Positions 13,101-24,300 of a DNA stretch of 64,000 nt are shown here, piece after piece. Position 1 is the first letter of the stretch. The number at the start of each line of letters is the position of its first letter. Origin of the DNA: Cyanophora paradoxa (lineage: Eukaryota; Glaucocystophyceae; Cyanophorales; Cyanophoraceae); NCBI GenBank assembly GCA_004431415.1, contig QPMI01000657.1:1-64000 (forward strand), given 5' to 3'. The notes under the pieces are model-generated. The model made no database searches, was not told the DNA's origin, and saw only the letters and a list, made by a program, of their open reading frames with translations. The position numbers and the translations under genes are program-made.

Positions 13101-14494
13101 GGGTCGACGTCGACGTCGTCGGCATCGTTGCGGTTCCCGGCGCCCCCGTTCCGGTGTCCCCTGTGGCCCTCGTCGTCGCTGTCGCCTCCAGGGTTCGCTC
13201 CTTGCCCTCCGCCGGCCAGTCCGCCGTCGCCAGCTGCGCCTTGGCCTTGGTTTCCGTCACCCTCAGCTTGCCGGCTGCCTCGTTCGCCCCCTCTTCGCGA
13301 TCGCCACGGTCTTGGCCCCCGCCGCTGCGCCTGCCGCCGGGCGCCTGATCGTCGTCTCCCTGCTGAGCGTCCTCATATTCACTGTCCGAGTGCTGATCGC
13401 GGTGCTGCTGGCCGCGGTGGCGATGGCGCTCGGGTGACGGGATGGCGGCCCCGCGGGCCGGGGGCGTTCTGCGGGGCGCCCTCGAGTTCGCCCTGGCGCC
13501 GGCGCCGCGCGCATTGGTTCTGGGCAACGCCATCGGCGGGTGGGTCGTGAGCGGGGCGCACGGGACTGGCGACCAGCGCCACTGGGGGTCATCAGCTGGG
13601 CGGGCCCGGGCCTGTGATCGTTTGAGTGGGGCTGGGCGACTACAGCAGGGCAAGAGGCGGCGGGGCTCACTGGCATGGGCGCCGGGATGGGTCTAGAGCT
13701 CGACGAGCTCGGGAGTGACGCCGCGGGCACCTGTGATGGCCCAGCGGCAGATGCGAAGTACTGGCGGAGGTCGTTACGCTGCGGTTTCGCTTTGTGAGGG
13801 CGACTGGGGGAGGTGCCAACCGGGTGCCGGGGAAGTAATGGCGCACTGCTACGGGCCGACGGCGCCAGCCTCGCCGGCGCCTTGTCCGCGGCGTGCTGGT
13901 TGGCTGCCACTACGTGCGCCGGGCCGGGCGGCGTCCGATTGGTCCGGATTCTGCACATGAAGGGAGGTATGAACGGGTGAATCGGTGGTTGCAGGCGGAG
14001 CGTCAGGTTCCGGACCATTCGGGGTTGCCATTTCGGTTTGGCGTGTCGCCCGGCCTGTATCCACGCATAGACTTCTCCGTGTGGCGGCGGGACGGGGTGG
14101 CCGGCTCTGCCGACTGCGGGCGTTGTCGCTTCGATCCCGGCCCGGTTTCCGGGCCACGGCCAGTTCGGGGGTCAGCCGCCGCGTTGGGGTCGTCGTTGCT
14201 GTCAGCATCGTCGTCAGGCGCCATCCGGCCGCCCAGCCGCGCCAGCGGTGCGAATGGATTGCCGTCCAGGGTGCTGACTGCTGTACCCGTCCGGTTGTTC
14301 CTCCCCCGGGTCAGAGTTTGGGCTGTCTTAGGACTACAGCTAGCTGTAGCTAGCGTTAACAATTGTCCGTGGGCAGATGCCTGAGGTCGGTGATTTTGTC
14401 TGTGGATGCATGTGCATGCATATGCTCGGCGTGCGTGCGTCTGCTTGCATGGGCAGTCGAGGGACGGCAGGCTAGAGATCCAGCTGTAGTGCAT
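10124..14494 (-). CDS. LINE-A ORF1, copy 1 (most complete N-terminus, frame-broken)
   Basis: The protein is reconstructed only as frame segments. The N-terminal piece (about 14,494-14,003) includes NPFAPLARLGG followed by an Asp-rich run, resembling the short conserved N-terminal motif seen in some retroelement proteins (inference). Next come a Ser/Pro-rich segment with RNDLRQYF (about 13,780), an Asp/Glu/Gly/His-rich low-complexity region (about 13,000-12,200), a folded-looking core shared with copy 2 (KVYLVLFGDG to MTTRPYP), and an RGG-rich C-terminus ending in LPWQY with a stop near 10,124. The total is about 1,450 codons, far above the usual 300-500 for LINE ORF1. I do not recognise the core; it has no visible CCHC knuckle or RRM. 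The likely role is RNA binding and RNP assembly, by analogy with other LINE ORF1 proteins. Confidence 0.6.
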
Positions 14495-14534
14495 GCATAT
14501 GCAGGCCCCGGCTGGCGTCGCAAGGTGGTGGCGG

Positions 14535-17500
14535 GGGGCGGCCGACAGCAGCGGGTCCCCTCACGTCCTGGGCGACCGGCGGCGGCGTCGCGCGCTCCTG
14601 CGGCAGGGCGCGCGCGCGCGGGGGGGGCGCGGGCGGGTTGCACGGGCTCGCTCGGCGTCGGCGGAGGCGTCGGTGGCGTAGCGGCCTCGTCCCTCGCGTC
14701 CTGGGCGACCGCGGCGGCGTCGCGCGGCTCCTGCGGCGGGCGTGCGGCGCGCGGGCGGGGGCGCGGGCGGGCTGCACGGCTCGCTCGGCGTCGGCAGGAG
14801 GCGTCGGCGGCGTCGCGGCCTCGTCCCCTCGCGTCCTGGGCGTCCGGCGGCGGCGGCGCGCGGCCTCCTGCGGCGGGGCGCGCGGCGCGCGGGGGGGGGC
14901 GCGGGCGGGGCTGCACGGGCTCGCTCGGCGTCGGCGGGAGGCGTCGGCGGCGTAGCGGCCTCGTCCCCTCGCGTCCTGGGCGACCGGCGGCGGCGTCGCG
15001 CGGCCTCCTGCAGCGGGGCGCGCGGCGCGCGGGCGGGGGGCGCGGGCGGGGTTGCACGGGCTCGCTCGGCGTCGGCGGGAGGCGTCGGTGGCGTAGCGGC
15101 CTCGTCCCCTCGCGTCCTGGGCGTCCGGCGGCGGCGGCGCGCGGCTCCTGCGGCGGGGCGCGCGGCGCGCGGGCGGGGGCGCGGCGGGGCTGCACGGGCT
15201 CGCTCGGCGTCGGCGGGAGGCGTCGGCGGCGTAGCGGCCTCGTCCCCTCGCGTCCTGGGCGACCGGCGGCGGCGTCGCGCGGCCTCCTGCAGCGGGGCGC
15301 GCGGCGCGCGGGCGGGGGCGCGGGCGGGGTGCACGGGCTCGCTCGGCGTCGGCGGGAGGCGTCGGCGGCGTAGCGGCCTCGTCCCCTCACGTCCTGGGCG
15401 ACCGGCGGCGGCGTCGCGCGGCCTCCTGCGGCGGGCGCGCGGCGCGCGGGCGGGGGGCGCGGGCGGGGCTGCACGGGCTCGCTCGGCGTCGGCGGGAGGC
15501 GTCGGCGGCGTAGCGGCCTCGTCCCCTCGCGTCCTGGGCGTCCGGCGGCGGCGTCGCGCGGCCTCCTGCGGCGGGGCGCGCGGCGCGCGGGCGGGGGGCG
15601 CGGGCGGGGCTGCACGGGCTCGCTCGGCGTCGGCGGGAGGCGTCGGCGGCGTAGCGGCCTCGTCCCTCACGTCCTGGGCGACCGGCGGCGGCGGCGCGCG
15701 GCCTCCTGCGGCGGGGCGCGCGGCGCGCGGCGGGGGCGCGGGCGGGCTGCACGGGCTCGCTCGGCGTCGGCGGGAGGCGTCGGCGGCGTCGCGGCCTCGT
15801 CCCTCGCGTCCTGGGCGTCCGGCGGCGGCGTCGCGCGGCCTCCTGCGGCGGGGCGCGCGGCGCGCGGGCGGGGGCGCGGGCGGGGCTGCACGGGCTCGCT
15901 CGGCGTCGGCGGGAGGCGTCGGCGGCGTCGCGGCCTCGTCCCCTCGCGTCCTGGGCGTTCGGCGGCGGCGGCGCGCGGCCTCCTGCAGCGGGGCGCGCGG
16001 CGCGCGGGCGGGGGCGCGGGCGGGGCTGCACGGGCTCGCTCGGCGTCGGCGGGAGGCGTCGGCGGCGTCGCGGCCTCGTCCCCTCGCGTCCTGGGCGTCC
16101 GGCGGCGGCGTCGCGCGGCCTCCTGCGGCGGGGCGCGCGGCGCGCGGGCGGGGGCGCGGGCGGGGCTGCACGGGCTCGCTCGGCGTCGGCGGGAGGCGTC
16201 GGCGGCGTAGCGGCCTCGTCCCCTCGCGTCCTGGGCGTCCGGCGGCGGCGGCGCGCGGCCTCCTGCAGCGGGGCGCGCGGCGCGCGGGCGGGGGCGCGGG
16301 CGGGGCTGCACGGGCTCGCTCGGCGTCGGCGGAGGCGTCGGCGGCGTCGCGGCCTCGTCCCCTCGCGTCCTGGGCGTCCGGCGGCGGCGGCGCGCGGCCT
16401 CCTGCGGCGGGGCGCGCGGCGCGCGGGCGGGGGGCGCGGGCGGGGCTGCACGGGCTCGCTCGGCGTCGGCGGGAGGCGTCGGCGGCGTCGCGGCCTCGTC
16501 CCTCGCGTCCTGGGCGTCCGGCGGCGGCGGCGCGCGGCCTCCTGCGGCGGGGCGCGCGGCGCGCGGGCGGGGGGCGCGGGCGGGGCTGCACGGGCTCGCT
16601 CGGCGTCGGCGGGAGGCGTCGGCGGCGTAGCGGCCTCGTCCCCTCGCGTCCTGGGCGTCCGGCGGCGGCGGCGCGCGGCCTCCTGCGGCGGGGCGCGCGG
16701 CGCGCGGGCGGGGGACGCGGGCGGGGCTGCACGGGCTCGCTCGGCGTCGGCGGGAGGCGTCGCGGCGTCGCGGCCTCGTCCCTCGCGTCCTGGGCGTCCG
16801 GCGGCGGCGGCGCGCGGCCTCCTGCGGTGGGCGCGCGCGCGCGGGCGGGGGCGCGGGCGGGGCTGCACGGGCTCGCTCGGCGTCGGCGGGAGGCGTCGGC
16901 GGCGTCGCGGCCTCGTCCCCTCGCGTCCTGGGCGTCCGGCGGCGGCGGCGCGCGGCCTCCTGCGGCGGGGCGCGCGGCGCGCGGGCGGGGGCGCGGGCGG
17001 GCTGCACGGGCTCGCTCGGCGTCGGCGGGAGGCGTCGGCGGCGTCGCGGCCTCGTCCCCTCGCGTCCTGGGCGTCCGGCGGCGGCGGCGCGCGGCCTCCT
17101 GCGGCGGGGCGCGCGGCGCGCGGGCGGGGGCGCGGGCGGGGCTGCACGGGCTCGCTCGGCGTCGGCGGGAGGCGTCGGCGGCGTAGCGGCCTCGTCCCCT
17201 CGCGTCCTGGGCGTCCGGCGGCGGCGGCGCGCGCCTCCTGCGGCGGGGCGCGCGGCGCGCGGGCGGGGACGCGGGCGGGCTGCACGGGCTCGCTCGGCGT
17301 CGGCGGGAGGCGTCGGCGGCGTCGCGGCCTCGTCCCCTCGCGTCCTGGCGTCCGGCGGCGGCGCGCGGCCTCCTGCGGCGGGGCGCGCGGCGCGCGGGCG
17401 GGGGACGCGGGCGGGGCTGCACGGGCTCGCTCGGCGTCGGCGGGAGGCGTCGGCGGCGTAGCGGCCTCGTCCCTCGCGTCCTGGGCGTCCGGCGGCGGCG

Positions 17501-18534
17501 GCGCGCGGCCTCCTGCGGTGGGGCGCGCGGCGCGCGGGCGGGGGCGCGGGCGGGGCTGCACGGGCTCGCTCGGCGTCGGCGGGAGGCGTCGGCGGCGTCG
17601 CGGCCTCGTCCCCTCGCGTCCTGGGCGTCCGGCGGCGGCGGCGCGCGGCCTCCTGCGGCGGGGCGCGCGGCGCGCGGGCGGGGGCGCGGGCGGGGCTGCA
17701 CGGGCTCGCTCGGCGTCGGCGGGAGGCGTCGGCGGCGTCGCGGCCTCGTCCCCTCGCGTCCTGGGCGTCCGGCGGCGGCGGCGCGCGGCCTCCTGCGGCG
17801 GGGCGCGCGGCGCGCGGGCGGGGGCGCGGGCGGGGCTGCACGGGCTCGCTCGGCGTCGGCGGAGGCGTCGGCGGCGTAGCGGCCTCGTCCCTCGCGTCCT
17901 GGGCGTCCGGCGGCGGCGGCGCGCGGCCTCCTGCGGCGGGGCGCGCGGCGCGCGGGCGGGGACGCGGGCGGGGCTGCACGGGCTCGCTCGGCGTCGGCGG
18001 GAGGCGTCGGCGGCGTCGCGGCCTCGTCCCCTCGCGTCCTGGGCGTCCGGCGGCGGCGGCGCGCGGCCTCCTGCGGTGGGGCGCGCGGCGCGCGGGCGGG
18101 GGGCGCGGGCGGGGCTGCACGGGCTCGCTCGGCGTCGGCGGGAGGCGTCGGCGGCGTAGCGGCCTCGTCCCCTCGCGTCCTGGGCGTCCGGCGGCGGCGG
18201 CGCGCGGCCTCCTGCGGCGGGCGCGCGGCGCGCGGGCGGGGGCGCGGGCGGGGCTGCACGGGCTCGCTCGGCGTCGGCGGGAGGCGTCGGCGGCGTCGCG
18301 GCCTCGTCCCTCGCGTCCTGGCGTCCGGCGGCGGCGGCGCGCGGCCTCCTGCGGCGGGGCGCGCGGCGCGCGGGCGGGGGCGCGGGCGGGGCTGCACGGG
18401 CTCGCTCGGCGTCGGCGGGAGGCGTCGGCGGCGTAGCGGCCTCGTCCCCTCGCGTCCTGGGCGTCCGGCGGCGGCGGCGCGCGGCCTCCTGCGGCGGGGC
18501 GCGCGGCGCGCGGGCGGGGGGCGCGGGCGGGGCT
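14535..18534. repeat. GC-rich minisatellite, about 28 copies of a ~140 bp unit
   Basis: The phrase cacgggctcgctcggcgtcg recurs about every 138-140 bp, 28 times by my count. Units differ by small indels in G or C runs and by a few substitutions such as gtagcgg/gtcgcgg and tgcggcg/tgcagcg. Long open frames run through it on both strands, giving Arg/Pro/Ala-rich products, but these are expected from stop-poor GC-rich DNA and I do not call them genes. The array starts about 40 bp beyond the last plausible coding base of LINE-A on its 5' side, so it could be a promoter monomer array. Confidence 0.9.
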
Positions 18535-18963
18535 GTCCGGCACGCCTTGGTGGCGGTCGGAAGCGTAGGCGGGCTGTTTGCGCCCCTCGTTGTCCCGGGC
18601 GATCGTCAGCGTCAGTAGCGCGGCCGCGGTACGGGTTGCTGCGGTCGAGCGGGGGAGGGGAAGCCAGCGGGTTGCAAGCGCGTAGCTACCCGAGTTTGAG
18701 CGTGTCTGGCTGAGGTCTCCAGCGGTGTGAGCATTCGGGCAGGCTGACAGAATCTCGGCTGACGCTGAAAGCTCGAGGTTTCCTAGGAGCTGTCTACAGC
18801 GGACCGGGTCCGCATTCAGATAAGCGTGCAGGCACGCATTCAGGGCAAGCGTTCGAGGCCAGCGTTCAGGGCAAGCGTTCAGGGCCAGCGTTCGGGGCAA
18901 GCGTTCAGGGTCAGCGTTCCGGGCATGCGGCTCGGCCGAGGATGGACGCGGCGTAAGGCCGGC
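18535..18963. other. Non-coding stretch with a short 14 bp repeat
   Basis: Unique sequence between the minisatellite and the detached LINE-A segment. At about 18,836-18,925 a GCGTTCAGGGC(C/A)A-type unit of about 14 bp repeats roughly six times with drift. I see no credible gene. Confidence 0.6.
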
Positions 18964-19267
18964 CTCCTGGCTTCGCTTAGAGACTAGCTTTCGTGTTACA
19001 GCAGGATCCGCGGCCTGCTGGGGCCGGGTCCGGGAGGCAGCGGTCGGTGTCGTAAGAGCAGGCTGGCGCTTCAGGCCGGTGGTGCAGTCATGATTAGACT
19101 GTTCTCCTAGCGTGGCTGTCGAGCGTGCGCGAGCCCGGGCTAGCCGGATCCGCACATTTGATGGGTACGTTTTCCACCCACGTACCCCTCTGGGCCTCGC
19201 GTGCAAGTCGTGATCGGGTCTAGATCTACAGGGCCAGGTGCGCGTCCGGCGCGTATGAGTACGGGTT
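18964..19267 (-). repeat. Detached copy of the LINE-A inter-ORF segment
   Basis: Matches 9,570-9,879 (copy 1) and about 55,505-55,813 (copy 2) almost throughout. It lacks the 6 bases cgtata present in both LINE copies and has a few substitutions. Homology begins at ctcctggcttcgctta and ends at gtacgggt, with unrelated flanks. It is either a remnant of another LINE-A or a mobile module that also sits inside LINE-A. Confidence 0.85.
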
Positions 19268-20154
19268 AATTTGCACCATGCTCTCGCAGCTAGAAGAGTG
19301 GGGGGTACGTACCGAACTGACGCGCACTCGTCCTGCTTCGCGCCTGCACTGGCATGCACTACGATGCGTATAGACCTTGCGCCGTCCCTGGGGCCGCACA
19401 GAATCGACGTGCGCCACCCCTGCGTGCAGTGCCGCCCGCCCCATGCTAGCTACATCTATATGCTGAACGCGACTTGCACGGCCGCGTCCCTGAGCGTGCG
19501 CTGCGGCCATTTCACATGCACTAGACTACATTCATCGCTTCTGAGGTGCCCCCGTCGCCCCGCTATGCGCAGACACAAGGCACATGCATATCATATACTT
19601 CTGGCGCTATAGAACTCTCTAGTTACCGGCCTGTCTACCCCCTCGCAGCCGGCCTCGCGTCGCGCAGCCGGCCGCTCCGCACTCCCGCGTGCCGCGCCTG
19701 GGCCGGCCGCGGGTTAGCCGAGCAGCTAGTGCCGCGCGGGCCAGGCGCGGGGACCGTCGGACACGGGAGCTCGAGTGCGGTGGCGCGCGCGGCTCGCGCG
19801 CCGGCAGAGCGGAGCGCGCGCGCGGCGCGACGCCCCGCGGCCGGCCGCGCGCGGAGGCGCGGCGGGCGGCGCGCGGCGCGATTATGCTTAGCTGCGCTCT
19901 ACAAGCAGTGCATGCTGCCGCAGTGCAGTGCAGCTGCAGGCTGGCACATCGCGGTTGCGTGGGCGGCAAGTCGTTGGCGGCGGCAACTTCCGGCAAGGAG
20001 CCTTGCGCGGGACTCGGGATACAGCAAAAAGAGACGTCCGGCGGCGCCGGCCTTATCCACAGCGGGGTACCACAAAAAGACTTATCGCCGACGGAAAAAA
20101 GACCGACTTGCAAACTGGCCGACTTGGACAGCGTGACAGACAATCCGACGGGTA
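19268..20154. other. Non-coding, palindrome-rich GC-rich stretch
   Basis: Contains GGCCGGCC, GCGCGC and CTAG/GCATGC-type palindromes and no supported exon. The open frames on both strands are compositional. Confidence 0.5.
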
Positions 20155-20188
20155 GCAAGGGGGGTTTGAGCAGCTGACCCCCCCTTGC
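20155..20188 (-). other. Strong hairpin at the presumed 3' end of LINE-B
   Basis: GCAAGGGGGG and CCCCCCTTGC form a 10 bp stem around a loop of about 14 nt. Similar G-run/C-run hairpins lie at the 3' ends of the other LINEs here (28,156 and 44,899), so it may mark the LINE-B 3' terminus. No poly(A) tract follows it. Confidence 0.5.
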
Positions 20189-20789
20189 AATAAGAGGAGG
20201 GGCGAAACGCAAGCCAGTAGTGACAGGGAAGGCAGACGATGGGGCTGAACCAGGCGGGAGAGGCAAATATAGCGAAGTAGAAGAGAGAGAAGGGTACACA
20301 CGAGGAACGTCACCATACACAAAATACTCACTGCCAAAAACTATACGGTCTGACGGTCGCTGAAGATAAAGAGGCGGAACTGCCTGAGGGCTAACAGTGA
20401 GAGATGGAGGAGGAAGAGGCAGAGCTAACGACAAAGGGAACGGAATCAAAGGTACAGGGAAGGCATGGAATACACGAGGAACTGGAAGGTGGAGGGGCCA
20501 GTGCTCCTAACTAACATCGATGAAGCATCTGATGGAGGTGACGGCAAAACAACTGAGGGTAAACTAAGTTGAGGTGAAGCGAAGATTGATACAAGACTAT
20601 CATGAATCAAAGGGGGCCATGCAGGAACCGGCGGGCGAGGTGGATCTGGCGGACAGCCAGAGGGAAGCCGAAGGTACAGGAGAGGAAAGCCGCAGGCGCC
20701 GAGACACATGGACAGGGACGGTTCGGCATCGGGAGGCAAGGTTGAATTCGACGGAGACCGGGGGCGGCGGATTCGTGAAACGGAAGGTA

Positions 20790-21368
20790 TCAGAGAAGGA
20801 CTAGGGGGGGCAGGGAAGTACGGAGCCGCTGAGCAGGTGGCGACGGTGAGGGTGCAGGGGAGCGAATCCGTCGCAAAGTCGGAACAGGCTGACGGGGCTC
20901 GGCATATGTAGCCGCAGCTGCAGGAGCTGGAGCGAGCACTGGGGGTGCCGGATCCGGAGACTGGAGGCGGGGGCGCTGGGCAGGAGGCACAGGATCTGGA
21001 GGATTCTCTGAACTAGAGGGGGTTCGAGGTCGGCGAACGCCACGGGCGTTAGCAGGATGTTTATCAGCCCGAACATGACGGTCACGATCAGCAGAAGACT
21101 GAAAGTTCTTCCCACAAATAGGGCATATTAATGTGGAGGCAGAAGCGGCGCTAGCACTAGCATCGGCAGACGAGCTCAAACGAGAACTCGAGGGAGCCGG
21201 GACCGAAGCTGTATCAGCGCTAGCAGATGGCCTCGCAATGTGCTGAACTTGAGGATTCACGCCGACGCCATTAACTGTAGCAGCAGGCCTAGGGGTAGCG
21301 ACTGCAGGGGGGCCCGGGACCGCGACTGCTGGGGGGCCCAAGCGCTGTAGAGGGATAGCTCCGCGCAC
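20790..21368 (-). CDS. LINE-B C-terminal segment with one C2H2 zinc finger
   Basis: This frame overlaps the ORF2 end by about 110 bp. It encodes a Ser/Ala/Pro-rich linker and then CPICGKNFQSSADRDRHVRA followed shortly by His, a C2H2 pattern (C-x2-C-x12-H-x5-H) near 21,050-21,120. The overlap region has G runs (21,307-21,345), where a one-base error would join it to ORF2. It is either the true ORF2 C-terminus or a separate small product. A C-terminal DNA-binding finger could contribute to target choice (inference). Confidence 0.55.
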   Translation of the reverse strand: MRGAIPLQRLGPPAVAVPGPPAVATPRPAATVNGVGVNPQVQHIARPSASADTASVPAPSSSRLSSSADASASAASASTLICPICGKNFQSSADRDRHVRADKHPANARGVRRPRTPSSSENPPDPVPPAQRPRLQSPDPAPPVLAPAPAAAATYAEPRQPVPTLRRIRSPAPSPSPPAQRLRTSLPPLVLL

Positions 21369-24300
21369 AGAAAAGAAGCTCGCATCAAAAATAGATTGAG
21401 GGGGCTAGGGCGGTCACGTGACTCAGGGTTTGAACCATCGTAATCAGAGCCCTCCCCTAAATGCCGTAAACGAAGAAGCTCAATGCGCTCGACAGCAGGA
21501 GGCAACGTAATCTCGAGAATATCCAGAAAACGTTTCCACAGGTTTAGCAGAGCATTAACGGAGTACACTGGTACCCGCTCAGCAAGTAAATTATCGGGTG
21601 ACAGATATGCACGGGACAGCTGAAAAATTGCGTAAATGCCCGCCAAAATATAACCGAGATACCGAACACAGAAATCGGCATCCACAGAAGATGTGATCAA
21701 TGTCCCCGCAACACCGGGAACTTGTGGATCTAGAATAGCGGAGAACGTAATAGGAGGCAATGGTAAAGAGGGCTGCACGTCCTCGGGCAAAGCCTCTGCT
21801 AAGGATGTGAGCTCAGCATGCATGGCCCGCCAAAAACCCTGCACCACAGGGCAATCAAAGAAAACGTGCCGCACTGAACGATGCTGCCCATCATTACAAG
21901 CGCGGCAGAAAATAGCCGCGACCGGCGGCCGTTGTAAAGATGGGAAAGCCTTATATCGGAGACGGAAGAGGACATCGAGCCACAGCATAGGAAAGGCACG
22001 AAGGGCGACGAGCTGAGACACGCGATTAAGAGGGAGATCCAGACCCCAGTGTTCTGAAGGCATCTTAGCCCTACTCCGCACCCGCCACAGTCGCTGTACC
22101 TCGAGCTGGTAAAAGCGCCGAACAGAAAAGCCCTGAAGCGTGAGCATCTTATCGAATGTGAAAGCAAAATTGCTGTAGGAAAGCGTAGCTGTCGAACCCG
22201 TACCAAGCGAAACCAGAATTGGACGCGAACCTCTGCGCAAAGAAATAAAATACTGGGAGGAGAGCACATGAAGCGGCAAGAGGCCAGCTGGTACGCCAGG
22301 GTACAAGAGCGGATCTGGAGGGCGGCCACGGGGCCACGGGACGAAATCCAACACCCGTGGGACAATCTCACCTTCAAAAAGAGGGAAGGCCACAAAAAAG
22401 CCCGAGGGACCCCTCAGATACACATATTTATCATCTTTCGATTTATACCATAAGAAACGTTCCGGTACGGCATTAGCAGTAAGCGTTGTAAGCCAACTGG
22501 ATGGCAGGGCACGACAAATTTGATCAAAGGCAGCAGTATAATCAACTAGCATTGCAGGGGGAGCACGAAATCGGTGCAACTGTACATCCCAAATGTCAGC
22601 GACGCGCTGTACACCGGCTCTCGCAAACTCAGTATGTGTCTGTGCTGCAATGTCACTAGGAAGAACATATAAAGGATTAAGAAAAATAGGCTGGGTCAAA
22701 ATTTGATGCACGGTTGTAGGAGATGCAACGGCTTGACGATCTCGCCACGCCTCAAACAGCATCTGCCAAAGCGGTGGCAAATGCAATCTTGGCAAGATGG
22801 CAGACACATCAAGCCCCAAAATGACATTAGCATAAGAGAATGGAGCCAACTGACGGTCTATTTGGTATTGAATATATTCCTTCCAAGGAGCTGAACAGGC
22901 CGGGTCGTTAAGGAAGGCAAGCCATTTAGATTTTAAAGCCAGCGAAAATGTAACAATATCTGGGCAATTTAATCCACCGTCTTTAAACGGAAGCGCCGTA
23001 ACATATGTAGATACGGAGCCGCGTACACCCGAAAAGTTGCGGATTAAATTACTCCAAGCTTTATAACGATCACCTCCCGGTTCTAAAATATACAGCGGAT
23101 AATGTAGTGATCCCACAATAGCAGCCCACGCAAGTAAAACACCAGAGCGTAGAGGCATCCGATTTCGGTTAACTGACTGTGCGCGCAGAACGAGAGCAGC
23201 AGTCTTTTTATTCCAAAACCGGTCATGCACTAGCTCCAGAGGGAACCCGAGATATTTGGCGATCTTGGCATCTGCGGAAATCTCAGAAGGATCAACCTTC
23301 ATACGCTCAAAAGGACAATCAGGTGGAAGAGATAAATTTGAGTGCATGGGTAGTATATGCGATTTTTCGAGATTAATTTTCGCCCCTGTTAACCGTTGAA
23401 ATTTCTTAATGAGAGCGTCCCAAATGGGGAATTCCGCAAAGGAGGTAATAAGAGGAACAGTATCATCAGCAAACTGGAGGACCTTGCATATGGACCGCCC
23501 AGAAATTTGCACCCCGCGTATACGGGGTTCAGTATCGATTAACATGATTAATAGATGCGCGATAGAGGACCACCCTGCCGGACTCCGCACCGGATGGGAA
23601 ACCGAGGCGTTGTCCAGCCATTAATATGGATCATCCCCGACAGATCAGAATACAAAAGACGGACCCAGTCAGTAAAGTATGACCCAAATCCATATTGATT
23701 CAAGGTCCAGAAAAGAAACTCCCAATTCACCCGATCATAGGCTTTGGAGAAATCAAGGAACCCCAAACAAAGTTCCTCGAGATCGGGATTATCCCCCTCA
23801 TAATACATCAATAAATATACGAGCATAAATTGATGCACCGCAGAACGTTTGGTGATAAAACCCGACTGATATTTTGATATTAAGCGGGGCATGATAGGGG
23901 TCAAGCGGTTAGATAATGCCCGCTCGACTGCTCGCTCCTCTACATTCGATAGAGCGATAGGCCGACGGTTAGTGACCAAAGTCGCATCCGTACCAGGTTT
24001 CGGAATTGGGACAATGAGGATATCTCGTAGCGAGCCAGGGGCCGCCTTCCGATTATGCATAGCCTTAAGGTATTCCATAAAATCTGGACCAATGTCGCCC
24101 CAGAAAGTACTATAAAATTCAGGTACTAAACCATCAAGTCCAGGGGATTTTCTAAGCCCAGATATATCCTTAAACGATTGCAACAATTCATAGGCGGCCA
24201 GTGGGGTATCGAGATCCACGGCCTCCCGCGGTATGAGTTTATAAGGCGCATACAGTAACGCACATTCAGCCCGTTCATCACGATGCGCCGCCACCACACT

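Larger units (their letters stand above)
1..14494 (-). mobile_element. LINE-A copy 1, giant non-LTR retrotransposon, 3' end cut by window edge
   Basis: Minus-strand non-LTR element in the order ORF1 (10,124-14,494), inter-ORF spacer, ORF2 (1 to about 8,890). It aligns base for base with copy 2: position 1 matches 45,907 and position 12,186 matches 58,130, so over 12.2 kb the net length difference is only about 38 bases. By eye nearly all differences are single-base indels in G or C runs. Homology with copy 2 stops near 12,490, where copy 2 is truncated, so the ORF1 N-terminus (12,491-14,494) is seen only here. The right boundary is inferred from the most upstream plausible coding segment, just before the tandem array. 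There are no LTRs. With the 3' kilobase of copy 2 added, the element is about 15.5 kb, far longer than usual LINEs (4-8 kb). Confidence 0.85.

Noticed and set aside
14561-18397. Very long Arg/Pro/Ala-rich open frames on both strands (up to about 1,278 codons)
   Set aside because: They follow the 140 bp tandem array exactly, occur on both strands, and result from stop-poor GC-rich DNA.
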